The position numbers and the translations under genes are program-made. A DNA stretch of 64,000 nucleotides, taken from positions 54,813 to 118,812 of the forward strand of contig JAQBPO010000022.1 of the NCBI GenBank assembly GCA_028287465.1, given 5' to 3'. Shown one piece after another: positions 25,640 to 35,535 of this stretch. A model generated the notes under the pieces. That model did not search any database. It had not been told where the DNA came from and saw only the letters and a program-made list of their open reading frames with translations. The DNA comes from Fibrobacterota bacterium (GTDB lineage Bacteria > Fibrobacterota > Fibrobacteria > UBA11236). Each line of letters opens with the position of its first letter. Positions within the stretch are counted from its first letter, which is position 1.

Positions 25640-25859
25640 GGGCGTCCGATCTCCGGCTGAAATGGGCGGAAGAAAAGATATTCACTTTAGTCCGAAAACT
25701 CGCGAAAATGCCGATTTCCTGGGACCCGGTTCCCTGGGAAGTGCCTGTCCGGATTGCTATTTTGCTGCATTCAACCCAGTCCAGGATATTCCGGGGATCG
25801 AGGCGGCGGGCCGGCAGGCCGGCTTTGCATCCGTTTCCCCCGCGAAAAGCAAGGTTCTT

Positions 25860-27479
25860 ATGATCAGCGTCAACCAAGTCTCATTGGCTTACGGCAAGCG
25901 CTTCCTCTTCAAGGAAGTCGACATCAAATTCACGCCCGGCAACTGCTACGGCATCATCGGCGCCAACGGCGCGGGCAAATCCACCTTCCTCAAGATCCTT
26001 TCCGGCGAGATCGAACCGGACTCCGGGAGCGTCAGCATCGACCCGGGCGTCCGCATGGGCGTGCTCAAGCAGAACCAGTTCGAGTTCGACGATATCCCGG
26101 TGCTGCAGACCGTGATCATGGGCCATAAGCAATTGTACGAAGTGATGCGCGAGAAGGACGCCCTGTACGCCAAGCCGGATTTCTCCGAAAAGGACGGCGT
26201 GCGCGCATCCGAACTGGAAGGCGAGTTCGCCGACTTGAATGGCTGGAACGCCGAGTCCGACGCGGCCTCAATGCTGAGCGGCCTGGGCGTCCGCGAGGAA
26301 AAGCACAACCTGCTCATGAAGGAGCTGACCGGCGGCGAAAAGGTGCGCGTGCTCCTTTGCCAGGCCCTGTACGGCAATCCCGGCATCCTCCTCCTGGATG
26401 AGCCCACCAACAACCTGGATCTGGATTCGGTGGCCTGGCTGGAGGAGTTCCTGTACGGCTTCGAGAATACAGTGATCGTGGTGTCGCATGATCGCCACTT
26501 CCTGGACAAGGTGTGCACGCACGTTTGCGACATCGATTACCAGAAGATATCGACCTATACCGGCAACTACACTTTCTGGTACGAGTCCAGCCAGCTGGCG
26601 CTCCTCCAGAAGCGCGATCAGAACAAGAAAAAAGAAGACAAGATCAAGGAACTGCAGACCTTCATCCAGCGCTTCTCCGCCAACGCGTCCAAGTCCAAGC
26701 AGGCCACATCCCGCCGGAAGCTGATGGACAAGATCACCCTGGACGATATCAGGCCGTCAACGCGCCAGTACCCGTTCATCGTATTCAAGGCCGAGAAGGA
26801 AGCGGGCAAGATCATCCTCGAGATCGAGGGCCTGGGCAAGTCCATCGAAGGCAAGCCGGTATTCAGGGGCTTCGAGCTGAACGTGCGCGCCGGCGACAAG
26901 ATCGCCTTCGTGGGCAAGGACGACATGTCCGCCTCCACCCTCTTCCGGATCCTGATGGACGAGGCCAAGCCGGATCATGGGACCTTCCGTTGGGGCGGCT
27001 CCACCACGCGTTCCTTCTTCCCCAAGGACAACTCCTCCTACTTCGACACCGACATGAACCTGGTGGACTGGCTGCGCCAGTACTCCAAGGAAAAGGAGAA
27101 GGACGAGCAGTTCATCCGCGGCTGGCTGGGCAAGATGCTTTTCTCGGGCGAGGAGTCCCAGAAGAGCGCCAACGTCCTTTCCGGCGGCGAGAAGGTGCGT
27201 TGCATGCTCGCCCGCATGATGCTCCTGCAGGCCAACGTGCTCGTGCTCGACGAGCCCACCGGCCACCTGGATCTGGAAGCCATCACCTCCCTGAACAACA
27301 GCCTCAAGGAGTTCACGGGAACGGTCCTCTTCACCTCCCAGGATCACCAGTTCGTGCAGACCATCGCCACGCGCATCATCGAGCTGACTCCCAAGGGTTA
27401 CATCGACCGCGCCATGACCTACGACGAGTACCTGGCGAACGAGGACGTGAAGAAGCTGCGCGAAAAGCTTTACGCCTGA
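25860..27479 (+). CDS. ABC-F family ATPase (YbiT-like)
   Basis: The 539-residue protein has two tandem ABC domains and no membrane part, the layout of ABC-F translation factors that bind the ribosomal E site. Domain 1 is complete: GANGAGKST (34-42), signature LTGGEKVRV, Walker B with DEPTNNLD, and switch SHDRHF. The linker (about 250-300) is strongly charged, as in the P-site tRNA-interaction motif. Domain 2 keeps LSGGEKVRC and DEPTGHLD but its Walker A is GKDDMSAST (352-360), lacking the lysine, and the switch reads SQDHQF. Overall similarity is to YbiT. Start: first ATG with a domain-like beginning; the frame is open upstream but without signals. Confidence 0.9.
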   Translation: MISVNQVSLAYGKRFLFKEVDIKFTPGNCYGIIGANGAGKSTFLKILSGEIEPDSGSVSIDPGVRMGVLKQNQFEFDDIPVLQTVIMGHKQLYEVMREKDALYAKPDFSEKDGVRASELEGEFADLNGWNAESDAASMLSGLGVREEKHNLLMKELTGGEKVRVLLCQALYGNPGILLLDEPTNNLDLDSVAWLEEFLYGFENTVIVVSHDRHFLDKVCTHVCDIDYQKISTYTGNYTFWYESSQLALLQKRDQNKKKEDKIKELQTFIQRFSANASKSKQATSRRKLMDKITLDDIRPSTRQYPFIVFKAEKEAGKIILEIEGLGKSIEGKPVFRGFELNVRAGDKIAFVGKDDMSASTLFRILMDEAKPDHGTFRWGGSTTRSFFPKDNSSYFDTDMNLVDWLRQYSKEKEKDEQFIRGWLGKMLFSGEESQKSANVLSGGEKVRCMLARMMLLQANVLVLDEPTGHLDLEAITSLNNSLKEFTGTVLFTSQDHQFVQTIATRIIELTPKGYIDRAMTYDEYLANEDVKKLREKLYA

Positions 27480-27484
27480 ACCTC

Positions 27485-27505
27485 CCGCTCTCCGCGGGAG
27501 AGCGG
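27485..27505 (+). terminator. Hairpin after the ABC-F gene
   Basis: A perfect 9-bp stem (CCGCTCTCC / GGAGAGCGG) with a 3-base loop begins 6 bases after the stop. A degraded second copy of the same unit (TTCTCCGATAGAGAGCGG) follows about 20 bases later. There is no T-tract. Confidence 0.55.
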
Positions 27506-27588
27506 AAAGCCGGTGCGTTCTCCGATAGAGAGCGGCGATTCGATACCCGGGCCAATCCGGCGCGCAGGCGCGGAATTATGATAGGGGT

Positions 27589-29118
27589 ATGAAAAACATC
27601 CCCCGCATCCTTTTTCCAGCCCTCACGTCAGGCGCCCGCGCCTTTTCCAAGGCTGCAGCCATCGGCTCCGTGATTCTTTCCCAGTCCATCGCGGCGGGAT
27701 TCAACTATTGGAACGTGGAAGATACCGCCAAGGCCCCCAGGACCCTCTCCGCGACCGGCGTCTATACGGACATCAAGACCGGGAAAATGATTCCCGAAGC
27801 CCAGCGCTTCGAGGTCAATTCGCCCTTGTGGAGCGACGGGGCCCACAAGCAACGCTGGGTTCTGCTCAAGCCGGGAAGGACCGTCGCCTTCGACGAGAAG
27901 GATGATTATTGGGGCTACCCGGACAGCACCGTCTTCGTCAAGCAATTCGACATCGATACGATTCCCGGGGACACCACCTCCAGGCGCGTATGGGAAACGC
28001 GCCTCCTCGTGAACAAGATGGAAATCACGGACCCCCTCACGGGCGCCAAAACGGACAAGTGGTACGGCTTCAGCTACAAGTGGAACGATGCGAGGACGGA
28101 AGGCTTCCTGGTCGGCTTCACCGACAAGAACGACGCCATCCGCATCTATCCCCAGGGCAAGGGGAAACCATCCCGGATGAAGAAGTGGACCTTCCCCGCC
28201 GAACATTGCGACCGGTGCCACCTGAGCCGCGACTATGGCAGCGGCCATTCCCGTTCGGTCCTCGGGTTCTTCACGGCCCAGTTGAACCGTCCCTCCGCCG
28301 CGAATCCCTCCATCAACCAGCTCGATGAATTGTTCGCCAAGGGCGTGCTGAAAGGTTCCAAGCCCGCGAACTGGAACGGATCGGCCAGGTGGCGCGCCAT
28401 CGACGATGCCTCCGCCAGCCTCAATGTGCGGGCGCGATCCTATTTCGCGGCCAATTGTTCCGGATGCCACGGCCGCAGGGGCAACCTCAACGGCGCCGCC
28501 GATCATTGCGACATCAATTTCGACTACCAGAACATGAACGACTCCCTGTTCGAGTTCCGCCATCGCTATTCGGGCCCCCACGGGACGCAGGACAGCCTGC
28601 CCTTTTCGTACCCAAAGACCGATCTCGGCAACAATCCCCGGGGTCTCGGCAATCTGGAGATCCAGGCGGAGTTGATCGTGCCGGGGTACCCCCAGAAATC
28701 CGCGATCCTGGCGCGCGCCCAGGCCCGGAATACAACGCCCGGCGATTACGATCCCGAGCGCGAGCAGATGCCCCCCTGGGGTTCCTTCGAGGTCAATGAC
28801 CCGGCCATGGCCGTCATAAGGGAATGGATCAAGGCCATGCCCGCCACGCCGGCGCCTGGCTGGGACAAGGTCGAAGTTTCCCTGATGAGCCGGGCCGAGC
28901 GGAACCGAGCGCCTGTCCTGATGGGACGGACCCTGGTGGTACCGGAGGGGGTCGGAACGGGCGGGGGAGACCCGCGCGTAAGGATGAGCGGCATCGATGG
29001 AAGGTCCGTGGGCTTGAGGGCGGAGGGGCGCGGCGTCTATTCGATACCCGGGGAAACCTCCCGGGGACTTTACTTCATCCGCGTCGGGGCTTTGACCTAT
29101 CGCCGCCAACTACTCTGA
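27589..29118 (+). CDS. Secreted diheme cytochrome c-like protein (TIGR03806 / SO2930-like)
   Basis: The 509-residue protein has an N-terminal hydrophobic signal (about 16-36) and two CxxCH heme-binding motifs: CDRCH at 207-211 and CSGCH at 290-294. The segment EVNSPLWSDGAHKQRW (about 75-90) is typical of the TIGR03806/SO2930-like family of envelope cytochrome-related proteins. The last ~75 residues form a separate module ending RGLYFIRVGALTYRRQLL, similar in kind to the sorting-like tails elsewhere in the window. Expected to be periplasmic or surface-attached and to carry electrons; it might serve the PQQ dehydrogenases encoded 10 kb away, which is inference. Confidence 0.75.
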   Translation: MKNIPRILFPALTSGARAFSKAAAIGSVILSQSIAAGFNYWNVEDTAKAPRTLSATGVYTDIKTGKMIPEAQRFEVNSPLWSDGAHKQRWVLLKPGRTVAFDEKDDYWGYPDSTVFVKQFDIDTIPGDTTSRRVWETRLLVNKMEITDPLTGAKTDKWYGFSYKWNDARTEGFLVGFTDKNDAIRIYPQGKGKPSRMKKWTFPAEHCDRCHLSRDYGSGHSRSVLGFFTAQLNRPSAANPSINQLDELFAKGVLKGSKPANWNGSARWRAIDDASASLNVRARSYFAANCSGCHGRRGNLNGAADHCDINFDYQNMNDSLFEFRHRYSGPHGTQDSLPFSYPKTDLGNNPRGLGNLEIQAELIVPGYPQKSAILARAQARNTTPGDYDPEREQMPPWGSFEVNDPAMAVIREWIKAMPATPAPGWDKVEVSLMSRAERNRAPVLMGRTLVVPEGVGTGGGDPRVRMSGIDGRSVGLRAEGRGVYSIPGETSRGLYFIRVGALTYRRQLL

Positions 29119-29160
29119 TCCGGCCCTTCCGGAGCGCCGTCGGAAGGGCGGAACCGGATC
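29117..29160 (+). terminator. Nested hairpin after the cytochrome gene
   Basis: An outer 7-bp stem (GATCCGG 29117-29123 / CCGGATC 29154-29160) encloses an inner 8-bp stem (CCCTTCCG / CGGAAGGG). It begins within the stop codon. No T-tract follows; its place and strength suggest transcription termination or mRNA 3'-end protection. Confidence 0.55.
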
Positions 29161-29265
29161 CTGGAGACCGCAAGGGGTTCCCTGACGGGCTGAACCGGGG
29201 CAGGGACGGCGAAAAGCCATGCGAAAACGGCCTCCCCATATTATTGATAGGGGACCATTCGACGC

Positions 29266-30732
29266 ATGCGGGCTTCGGCCGGGCTGCGCCATCGGATTGG
29301 TATGGGGGTCCTCATGGGTTTATCCGCGTTCTGCCTGCGGGCATTCCTGCCTGCTTTATTCATGCTCGCCGGCCCGGGAGCGCGGAAGGCCGATGCCTTG
29401 ATCGTCGTCGACGGCAAGGTCGTGGACGCTTGGCCGCAGGAGATTTCCGCTTCGACGGGTCCGTCCCAGGGAGCCTTGGGCAAATCCTCCGGGGCCGCCG
29501 CCCATTATTATCCCCATCCGAGCGGAGCCGTCTGGGGGCTCACCCTGCTCGTCGACTTTTCCGATCAGGCCCCGGCCTTCAACAAGGACGAGATCAACGC
29601 ATGGCTGAACCAGAAGGGCTTCAACCGGTTCAATTGCAAGGGATCGGTGCGGGATTATTATGCCGACGTCTCCAACGGCAAGGTGGATTTCCAGAACGAG
29701 GTCTTCGGGTTCTACCGGGCCAAGAACCCGAAATCCTATTACGAGGGCGGAACGGGATACCAGCGGGCCGGCGAACTCGTAAGCGAGATGATGGCGTACT
29801 TCGATCCCCTGGTGGATTTCTCCAAGTTCGACAATGACAAGGACGGCAAGGTCGAGGCCGTCAGCATCGTGTACGCCGGCGCCGGCGTGACCTTCGCCCA
29901 AGGCCTGTGGCCGCATGCGGGAGGGCTCAACCAGACCCGCGACGGCGTGCAGCTCACCCGCTACATGATGACGGACCTGGGGAGCTCCTTCGCCCTGTAC
30001 GTGTTCTGCCACGAATGCGGCCACATGATCTTCGGATGGCCGGACCTCTACGGCGTGGGCGACTACTGCCTGATGGCCAGCCGGCCCAGCGAGACCAATC
30101 CCGTCATCATCAACGATTTCTACCGGGCCGATCAGGGCTGGATCGACGTGGTGGACGTGGACAAGAACATGAACGCCTATTTCCGGGCGGCCGCGAATTC
30201 GACCGTCGGTTACCGCTTCATCAATCCGGCGCGGCCCCAAGAGTGCTTCTTCTGGTCCAACCTGAAGAACGAAGGCCGGCGCGCCATCCTGAAGGGCAGG
30301 GGCATGCTCATGTTCCATTTCGATAAGGATATCGGCGTGAATACGCCTCCCAACGTCCTCAGCCTGTCCGTGGTGCAGGCGGACGGGAAGAAGCAATTGG
30401 ACGCGACCAATTGGCCCACCCCAGGCAGCGATCCGCTCGACTATTTCTCCCAGGCGACGGGCGCCTCCTTTTCCTCCACCACGGATCCCGCCTCCAAATG
30501 GAACAACGGTTCGGCCTCGGGCCTCATCGTGCATGACATAGGCCCCGCGGCGGATACCATGGGTTTCTATGTGGGTTCGGGAGCCGTCATCATCAGGCCC
30601 GGGGATGCGGCCGGCGCGGCCCGGAACGCATTCCGTCCCAAGGAGGCCTTCGATGCCAAGGGGGCGAGGCTTTCGAGGGCGAAGGCGGCTTCCGGTCCGG
30701 CTTTCCCCCTTCCGGCCTTTCCCCGGCAGTAG
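29266..30732 (+). CDS. Secreted M6 family metalloprotease
   Basis: The 488-residue protein has an N-terminal signal region (two possible starts, 29266 and 29302, both upstream of a hydrophobic stretch ending near residue 44). The zinc-binding motif HECGH is at 249-253 and is followed by GWPDLYGVGDYCLM, the M6 (immune inhibitor A-like) signature with the extended methionine turn. A calcium-loop-like DNDKDGKVEA segment (about 189-198) precedes it. It should be an exported zinc endopeptidase. The C-terminal ~55 residues are low-complexity and basic, weakly like a sorting tail. It is convergent with lhr, with a 9-base gap. Confidence 0.87.
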   Translation: MRASAGLRHRIGMGVLMGLSAFCLRAFLPALFMLAGPGARKADALIVVDGKVVDAWPQEISASTGPSQGALGKSSGAAAHYYPHPSGAVWGLTLLVDFSDQAPAFNKDEINAWLNQKGFNRFNCKGSVRDYYADVSNGKVDFQNEVFGFYRAKNPKSYYEGGTGYQRAGELVSEMMAYFDPLVDFSKFDNDKDGKVEAVSIVYAGAGVTFAQGLWPHAGGLNQTRDGVQLTRYMMTDLGSSFALYVFCHECGHMIFGWPDLYGVGDYCLMASRPSETNPVIINDFYRADQGWIDVVDVDKNMNAYFRAAANSTVGYRFINPARPQECFFWSNLKNEGRRAILKGRGMLMFHFDKDIGVNTPPNVLSLSVVQADGKKQLDATNWPTPGSDPLDYFSQATGASFSSTTDPASKWNNGSASGLIVHDIGPAADTMGFYVGSGAVIIRPGDAAGAARNAFRPKEAFDAKGARLSRAKAASGPAFPLPAFPRQ

Positions 30733-30741
30733 CCGCCCGGT

Positions 30742-33700
30742 TCAATACCGCTTGCGAAGGGTAACCGTCCGGATACCCTGCTCGAAACCCGCCTCCAGCA
30801 GATCGTCCATGTACGGGCTGCCCATCACGGGCTCCCCGTTGACGATTTCCACTTCCACGGACTTGGCGGGCAGGAAGGCCCGATCCACAAGGTGGCGCAA
30901 GGCGCTCAGGTAACCGCTAAGGAATTTATGGCGGGGCGGAACGCGGATCGCGAGGTCCCGTCCCATGCGGCGCGAGATAAGCGTCAATTCGGCCCCATGG
31001 AAGACCAGGTGGGTCGAGGCCAGGCGCGGCGGCAGGGGATAGGGCAGGCCTTCGAGCCCCAGGGCGCAGGGAGAGGCCGGATCCGCCGCGGACATCCAGA
31101 ACACGGCTTCGTCGGGCAGTCCCGCTTCCAGCATCCTCAACGCCTGCGGGGAGATGAATTGCATGCCGGGGATGCCGGCGAAGAAATGCCCCGAGAGGAC
31201 TTCGCCCGAGAGTTCCAGGAGACGGAGGGATCGGAACACGGCGGACCATTGCATGGCCGGCAGTTCGTGCCCCAGGAGTTCACGGAAAAGCACGCCGTAG
31301 CGCCGGAGCGCTTGCCGCACGCGGTCCTTGGACAGCTCCTCTTGCTCCAGGGCATCGGATGCGGTTCCCGGCTCCTCCAGGGTTTGCCATGCGCCGACGA
31401 GGGGACGGGCGGCCTTCCAGCGTTGGAACCGCTGCCGCCGGGAAGGGGCGCCCGACCCGGAAGATGCGGCGGAGCCCGCGGTTCCGCCCGCCCCGCCTGA
31501 TCCGCCAGATCCGATAAGGTTGGACTTGAATCCGTTCTCGACCCCCTTCCGCAAGGCGGCGAAGGTATCGTTGGTGATACGGCCCAGCCAGGCCAGATCC
31601 CAAAGGGCGTCGCCGATGCGGTCGGAGGGCAAAGGGCAACGGGCGGCGATGGCCTGGAAGTCGAGGCGCCCGGCCGCGGAGGAAAGGATGTCCATCACCT
31701 GGGCCGCGTCCGGCGGGAGCGGCGCGGCTTCCGCGGATTCCGGGGATGCCTGGCCGGGGTGGGGGAACAATTCCAGGTCTTCGGGAAAGGCGAAGGCGAT
31801 GCGCTCCTTGCCCCGTCCGGCCCAGAGCAGATCGCTGTCCCGGAAGAGTTCGTCCAGGCGCGAGGGCAGGTATCCGGCGGAACGCGCCGGCAGGAATTCC
31901 GCCTCCCAGGCCGCGGCGGGAGCGGGATACCCGAAGAGTTTTTCCAGGGAAGCCTGGAGCCCTTCGACGTCCGGGGAGGGATCGGTCAATCCCTGCCAGG
32001 CCGCCAGGAAGAGGGGAAGCCTCTCGGCGGGCAAGGTGCGCACCTCCGGCCGCGAGCGGCGTCGCATGAGGCGGAGCAGGATTTCCAGGTTGGCGGCATC
32101 GCAGATTTCCGTTTCCGGCGCGCCTTCGCTCAAGGCGTCCAGCACCACCCGATCGCCTTCGGCCAATTCCGCCCAGGCCTCTTCCACCAGGGGGAAGGCC
32201 CTTCCGAACAGCAAGCGGGGGAAGCCGAAGGCCATGGGCCCGTAGGCCCGAAGCCATTGGGAAACCATCGGGGCGAGGCGGGGACCGCGGCCCAGGGCCG
32301 GATCCATGTCTCCGTCTCCGGTTACGCCCTCCTCGACACCGTCCTCGCCCGCATCCAGGTCCTCGGCCGGGCCGTTATAGGGGTCATCATCGGAATCCGT
32401 CGATCGGCCCGGCTTCGCGGACAATGACGCAGCCAGCCTCGCGAGGTGTGCCAAAGCCTCTTCCGGCGCGGGAGCCGGTGGGGCTTCGATCCGAAGGGCG
32501 CTGAACCACTCCGCGTCGCCGATGGCAAGTCTCAGGGCCGCCATCAGGCGCGGGAGGGTTTCCACCGCCGCCACCGCCGCGGTCCCGGCTCCGGGCAGCT
32601 TCACCGCCAACAAACGCGAAGCGGCATGCCGCAGGGATTCCGCGTCCAGGCCGCCGGATCCGGGTGCGCCGCACTTGGGCAACAGCTCGCGCCATTCCTC
32701 CCAGGGAAGCAGCAGCCTTTCCTTGATCCATTCCACCAGTTCCGCCGCGGTCTCAGGCGCATAACCGGGAGCCAGCCGGCGGGATTTGGCCTCGAAATCC
32801 GCGATCACCTCGCGGGGGATGCGGGGGCGGAGCGGCGCGGAAAAGGCGATCTCGCGGAGCAGGTCCTCGCGCCCGTTCCGGGGGCCGCCGGCAGGCTTGT
32901 CCTGCTCATACATGTATTTGTTGGTCTGCTTCCAAAGCAGGCTTTCCCCGAAGGGCGAAGGCTCCGTGGTGCGGCATTCGCTTACCTTGATGGCGCCGGA
33001 ATGCACCTCGTCCAGCATGGCCTTGAGGGCGGGCAGATCGAACTCGTCGCGCAGGCATTCGCGCCAGGTTTCCAGGACGATCGGGAAGTCGGGCAGGCCG
33101 GACACCGCCTGCAGCAGGTTCTGGGATCTCAGCCGGTTGAGCCACAAGGGGATGCGCGCGCGGGTGGTGGAGCGCGGGAGCAACAAGGCCCGGGCCGCGT
33201 TCTCGCGGAAATGGGCCGCGAACCAACCGGTCCGCTCCAGGCTTTTGCGGAGCAGGGCCTCCAGCTCGTCGGAATGCACCAGATCGATCAGGCTCCCCGG
33301 GGGCTCCCCGTCCGGCAGGCGCACCAGCAGGCAATCGTCCCCGGTGATGATTTCCAGATGCAGGCCGTGCCTGGCTTCGTAGGCCGCCGCCATCGCATAG
33401 GCCCAGGGGCGGTTGAGGCGCCCGCCCCAGATCGCATGCAGGATGATCTGGCGTCCGCCGATGGAGGCCGGGTCCGCGGAGGATCCGCCTCCCGGGGCGT
33501 CCCCCGCGTCTTCGATGAGCAGATGATGGCGGTGCGGGAGCGCTGACCTGGTGGCCGCCCGCTGGCGGCGCAGGTAGCCGATGAGCATGGCCGCGCTGGG
33601 CTCCTCCAGGCCCCGCTCCTCCATCAGCTCGCGCTTGAGATCCGGATCCTCCATGCGCCCTTCGGCCGATTCCAGGAATTGCGCCAACCGGTTGGAAAGA

Positions 33701-35448
33701 TGGAAGCCCCGGTCCCGCTCCTCCGCGCGCCAGAAGGGGGCCATCTGGGCGGCTTGATCCGCCCGGACCGCTTCCACCTCGTTGGCGGTGATGCGCACGA
33801 TGCGCCAGCTCTGGCTGCCCAAGGCGAAAACGTCGCCCTCGCGCCGTTCCCATACGAACTCCTCGTCCAATTCCCCGATCTTGGAACGGGACTCCGCATG
33901 GCGCAGGGTATACAGGCCGCGGTCCGGAATGGTCCCGCCGGAAAGCCCCACCAGCAGGGCCGCCCCCTTGGCCGCGCGGATGCGGCCGTCCACGGCGTCC
34001 ACGTAGAGGCGGGGCCGCAGCTCGCGGATGCGCGTGGCCTCGAAGCGGCCCGCGAGCATCTCCGCCACCAGATCGAAATGCGCGCGCGGCAGGTTGCGGT
34101 ACGGATGGCTGGTGCGCAGGAAGGCGTAAAGGCGGTCCAGGGTCCAATCCTCGGATACGGCCATGGACACCATGATCTGGGCCAGCAGATCCAGGGGCCC
34201 TTCCACGATGCGCGTGTCTTCCAGATCGCCGGTGAGCACGCATTTGACGGCGGCGGCGGCGTCGAGCAGATCCCGCCCATGGGACGCATACAGGTAGCCG
34301 CGGCTGGTCTGGCCCACGCCATGCCCGGCCCGCCCGATCCTCTGCAGCGCGGATGCGATGGAAAAGGGCGTCTGCACGAGGATCACCTGGTCGAGAGCCC
34401 CAACGTCGATGCCGAGCTCCAGGGAGTTGGTGGCCACGATGGCGGGCAGGGACCCTTCTTTCATGCGCGCCTCCACCACGTTGCGGATTTCCCGGGACAG
34501 GGATCCATGGTGGGCGTAGGCGATGGGCGTGGCTTCGCCTTCGTTGAGCAGGCGGGCCAGGCGCTCGGAAAGCCTGCGGTTGTTGGCGAAGATGAGGGTG
34601 GAACGGGCCTGGGCGATTCTCCCTTTCAGCTCCAGCGCGATGGCGGCCCAGATGTCGTTTTCCCCGTCCCCTTGGCCCGGCGCCTTCATCTCCGCCGATT
34701 CCACGGGATAGCGCACATGCAGTTCATAGGCCTTGGGCGCGCGCGATCGGATCGATTCCATCGGCCTGGGGACATAACCCGTTTCGCCCAAGGTGAATCC
34801 CGCCGCCCAGGCCGCGACGGTCTCCATGGGCTTGACCGTGGCCGAAATCGCGATCCGCTGGAACTCCCCGGCCAGGGGGACCAAGCGGTCCACGGCCGTG
34901 ATCAGGTGGGTGCCGCGCTTGGTCCCGGCCACGGCGTGGATCTCGTCCAGGATCACGACGGAGAGATCGCTCAGGGAATCCCGTCCCGCCCGGGAAAGGA
35001 GCAGGAGATTGAGGCTCTCGGGAGTCGTGATGAGGATCTCGGGGGGATGCTTGAGCATGCGGCGTCGCTCGTTGGCGGGGGTGTCCCCGCTGCGCACCAG
35101 CACCCGCACCTCCGGAAAGGCGGCGCCCGCGGCCGTGAACCGGGCCCGGATCGCCTCCAAGGGCGAAATCAGGTTCCGCTGGATGTCGTTGTTCAGGGCC
35201 TTCAGCGGCGAGACGTAGAGGATGCGCGTCGCCCCGGAGGCCCAGGCCCCGGTGGCGAACCGGTCCAGGGCCCACAGGAAGGCGGTCAGGGTCTTGCCGC
35301 TGCCCGTGGGCGCGGTCAACAATACGTGCCGGCCTTCGGCGATGCGCGGCCAGGATCGCATCTGGATGTCCGTCGGCGTTCCGACCTTTTCGCGGAACCA
35401 GGCCTGGATGAGCGGATGGAAAAGGGTGATCGGATCGGCATCGCGCAT
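30742..35448 (-). CDS. lhr: Large ATP-dependent helicase Lhr
   Basis: This 1568-residue superfamily 2 helicase matches the full-length 'large helicase-related' proteins. Motif I is APTGSGKT (46-53), motif II DEIH (168-171), motif III SAT (202-204), and the second RecA domain ends with ALQRIGRAGHGVGQ (about 365-378). Behind this core are the winged-helix and Lhr-specific C-terminal domains. A Gly/Ala/Ser-rich low-complexity linker (about residues 1305-1330) separates the last part. Lhr acts on DNA and RNA-DNA hybrids in repair. Length is normal for the long form. The gene is divergent from the acyl-CoA dehydrogenase gene. Confidence 0.95.
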   Translation of the reverse strand: MRDADPITLFHPLIQAWFREKVGTPTDIQMRSWPRIAEGRHVLLTAPTGSGKTLTAFLWALDRFATGAWASGATRILYVSPLKALNNDIQRNLISPLEAIRARFTAAGAAFPEVRVLVRSGDTPANERRRMLKHPPEILITTPESLNLLLLSRAGRDSLSDLSVVILDEIHAVAGTKRGTHLITAVDRLVPLAGEFQRIAISATVKPMETVAAWAAGFTLGETGYVPRPMESIRSRAPKAYELHVRYPVESAEMKAPGQGDGENDIWAAIALELKGRIAQARSTLIFANNRRLSERLARLLNEGEATPIAYAHHGSLSREIRNVVEARMKEGSLPAIVATNSLELGIDVGALDQVILVQTPFSIASALQRIGRAGHGVGQTSRGYLYASHGRDLLDAAAAVKCVLTGDLEDTRIVEGPLDLLAQIMVSMAVSEDWTLDRLYAFLRTSHPYRNLPRAHFDLVAEMLAGRFEATRIRELRPRLYVDAVDGRIRAAKGAALLVGLSGGTIPDRGLYTLRHAESRSKIGELDEEFVWERREGDVFALGSQSWRIVRITANEVEAVRADQAAQMAPFWRAEERDRGFHLSNRLAQFLESAEGRMEDPDLKRELMEERGLEEPSAAMLIGYLRRQRAATRSALPHRHHLLIEDAGDAPGGGSSADPASIGGRQIILHAIWGGRLNRPWAYAMAAAYEARHGLHLEIITGDDCLLVRLPDGEPPGSLIDLVHSDELEALLRKSLERTGWFAAHFRENAARALLLPRSTTRARIPLWLNRLRSQNLLQAVSGLPDFPIVLETWRECLRDEFDLPALKAMLDEVHSGAIKVSECRTTEPSPFGESLLWKQTNKYMYEQDKPAGGPRNGREDLLREIAFSAPLRPRIPREVIADFEAKSRRLAPGYAPETAAELVEWIKERLLLPWEEWRELLPKCGAPGSGGLDAESLRHAASRLLAVKLPGAGTAAVAAVETLPRLMAALRLAIGDAEWFSALRIEAPPAPAPEEALAHLARLAASLSAKPGRSTDSDDDPYNGPAEDLDAGEDGVEEGVTGDGDMDPALGRGPRLAPMVSQWLRAYGPMAFGFPRLLFGRAFPLVEEAWAELAEGDRVVLDALSEGAPETEICDAANLEILLRLMRRRSRPEVRTLPAERLPLFLAAWQGLTDPSPDVEGLQASLEKLFGYPAPAAAWEAEFLPARSAGYLPSRLDELFRDSDLLWAGRGKERIAFAFPEDLELFPHPGQASPESAEAAPLPPDAAQVMDILSSAAGRLDFQAIAARCPLPSDRIGDALWDLAWLGRITNDTFAALRKGVENGFKSNLIGSGGSGGAGGTAGSAASSGSGAPSRRQRFQRWKAARPLVGAWQTLEEPGTASDALEQEELSKDRVRQALRRYGVLFRELLGHELPAMQWSAVFRSLRLLELSGEVLSGHFFAGIPGMQFISPQALRMLEAGLPDEAVFWMSAADPASPCALGLEGLPYPLPPRLASTHLVFHGAELTLISRRMGRDLAIRVPPRHKFLSGYLSALRHLVDRAFLPAKSVEVEIVNGEPVMGSPYMDDLLEAGFEQGIRTVTLRKRY

Positions 35449-35535
35449 ATCGGTGGGTCTAAAGTAGAATTCCCGGGTTCCCCGATCGCCGGCCCGATTT
35501 AAACCGTATCAGCGCGGTCCTCCAAAAGGTATTTT

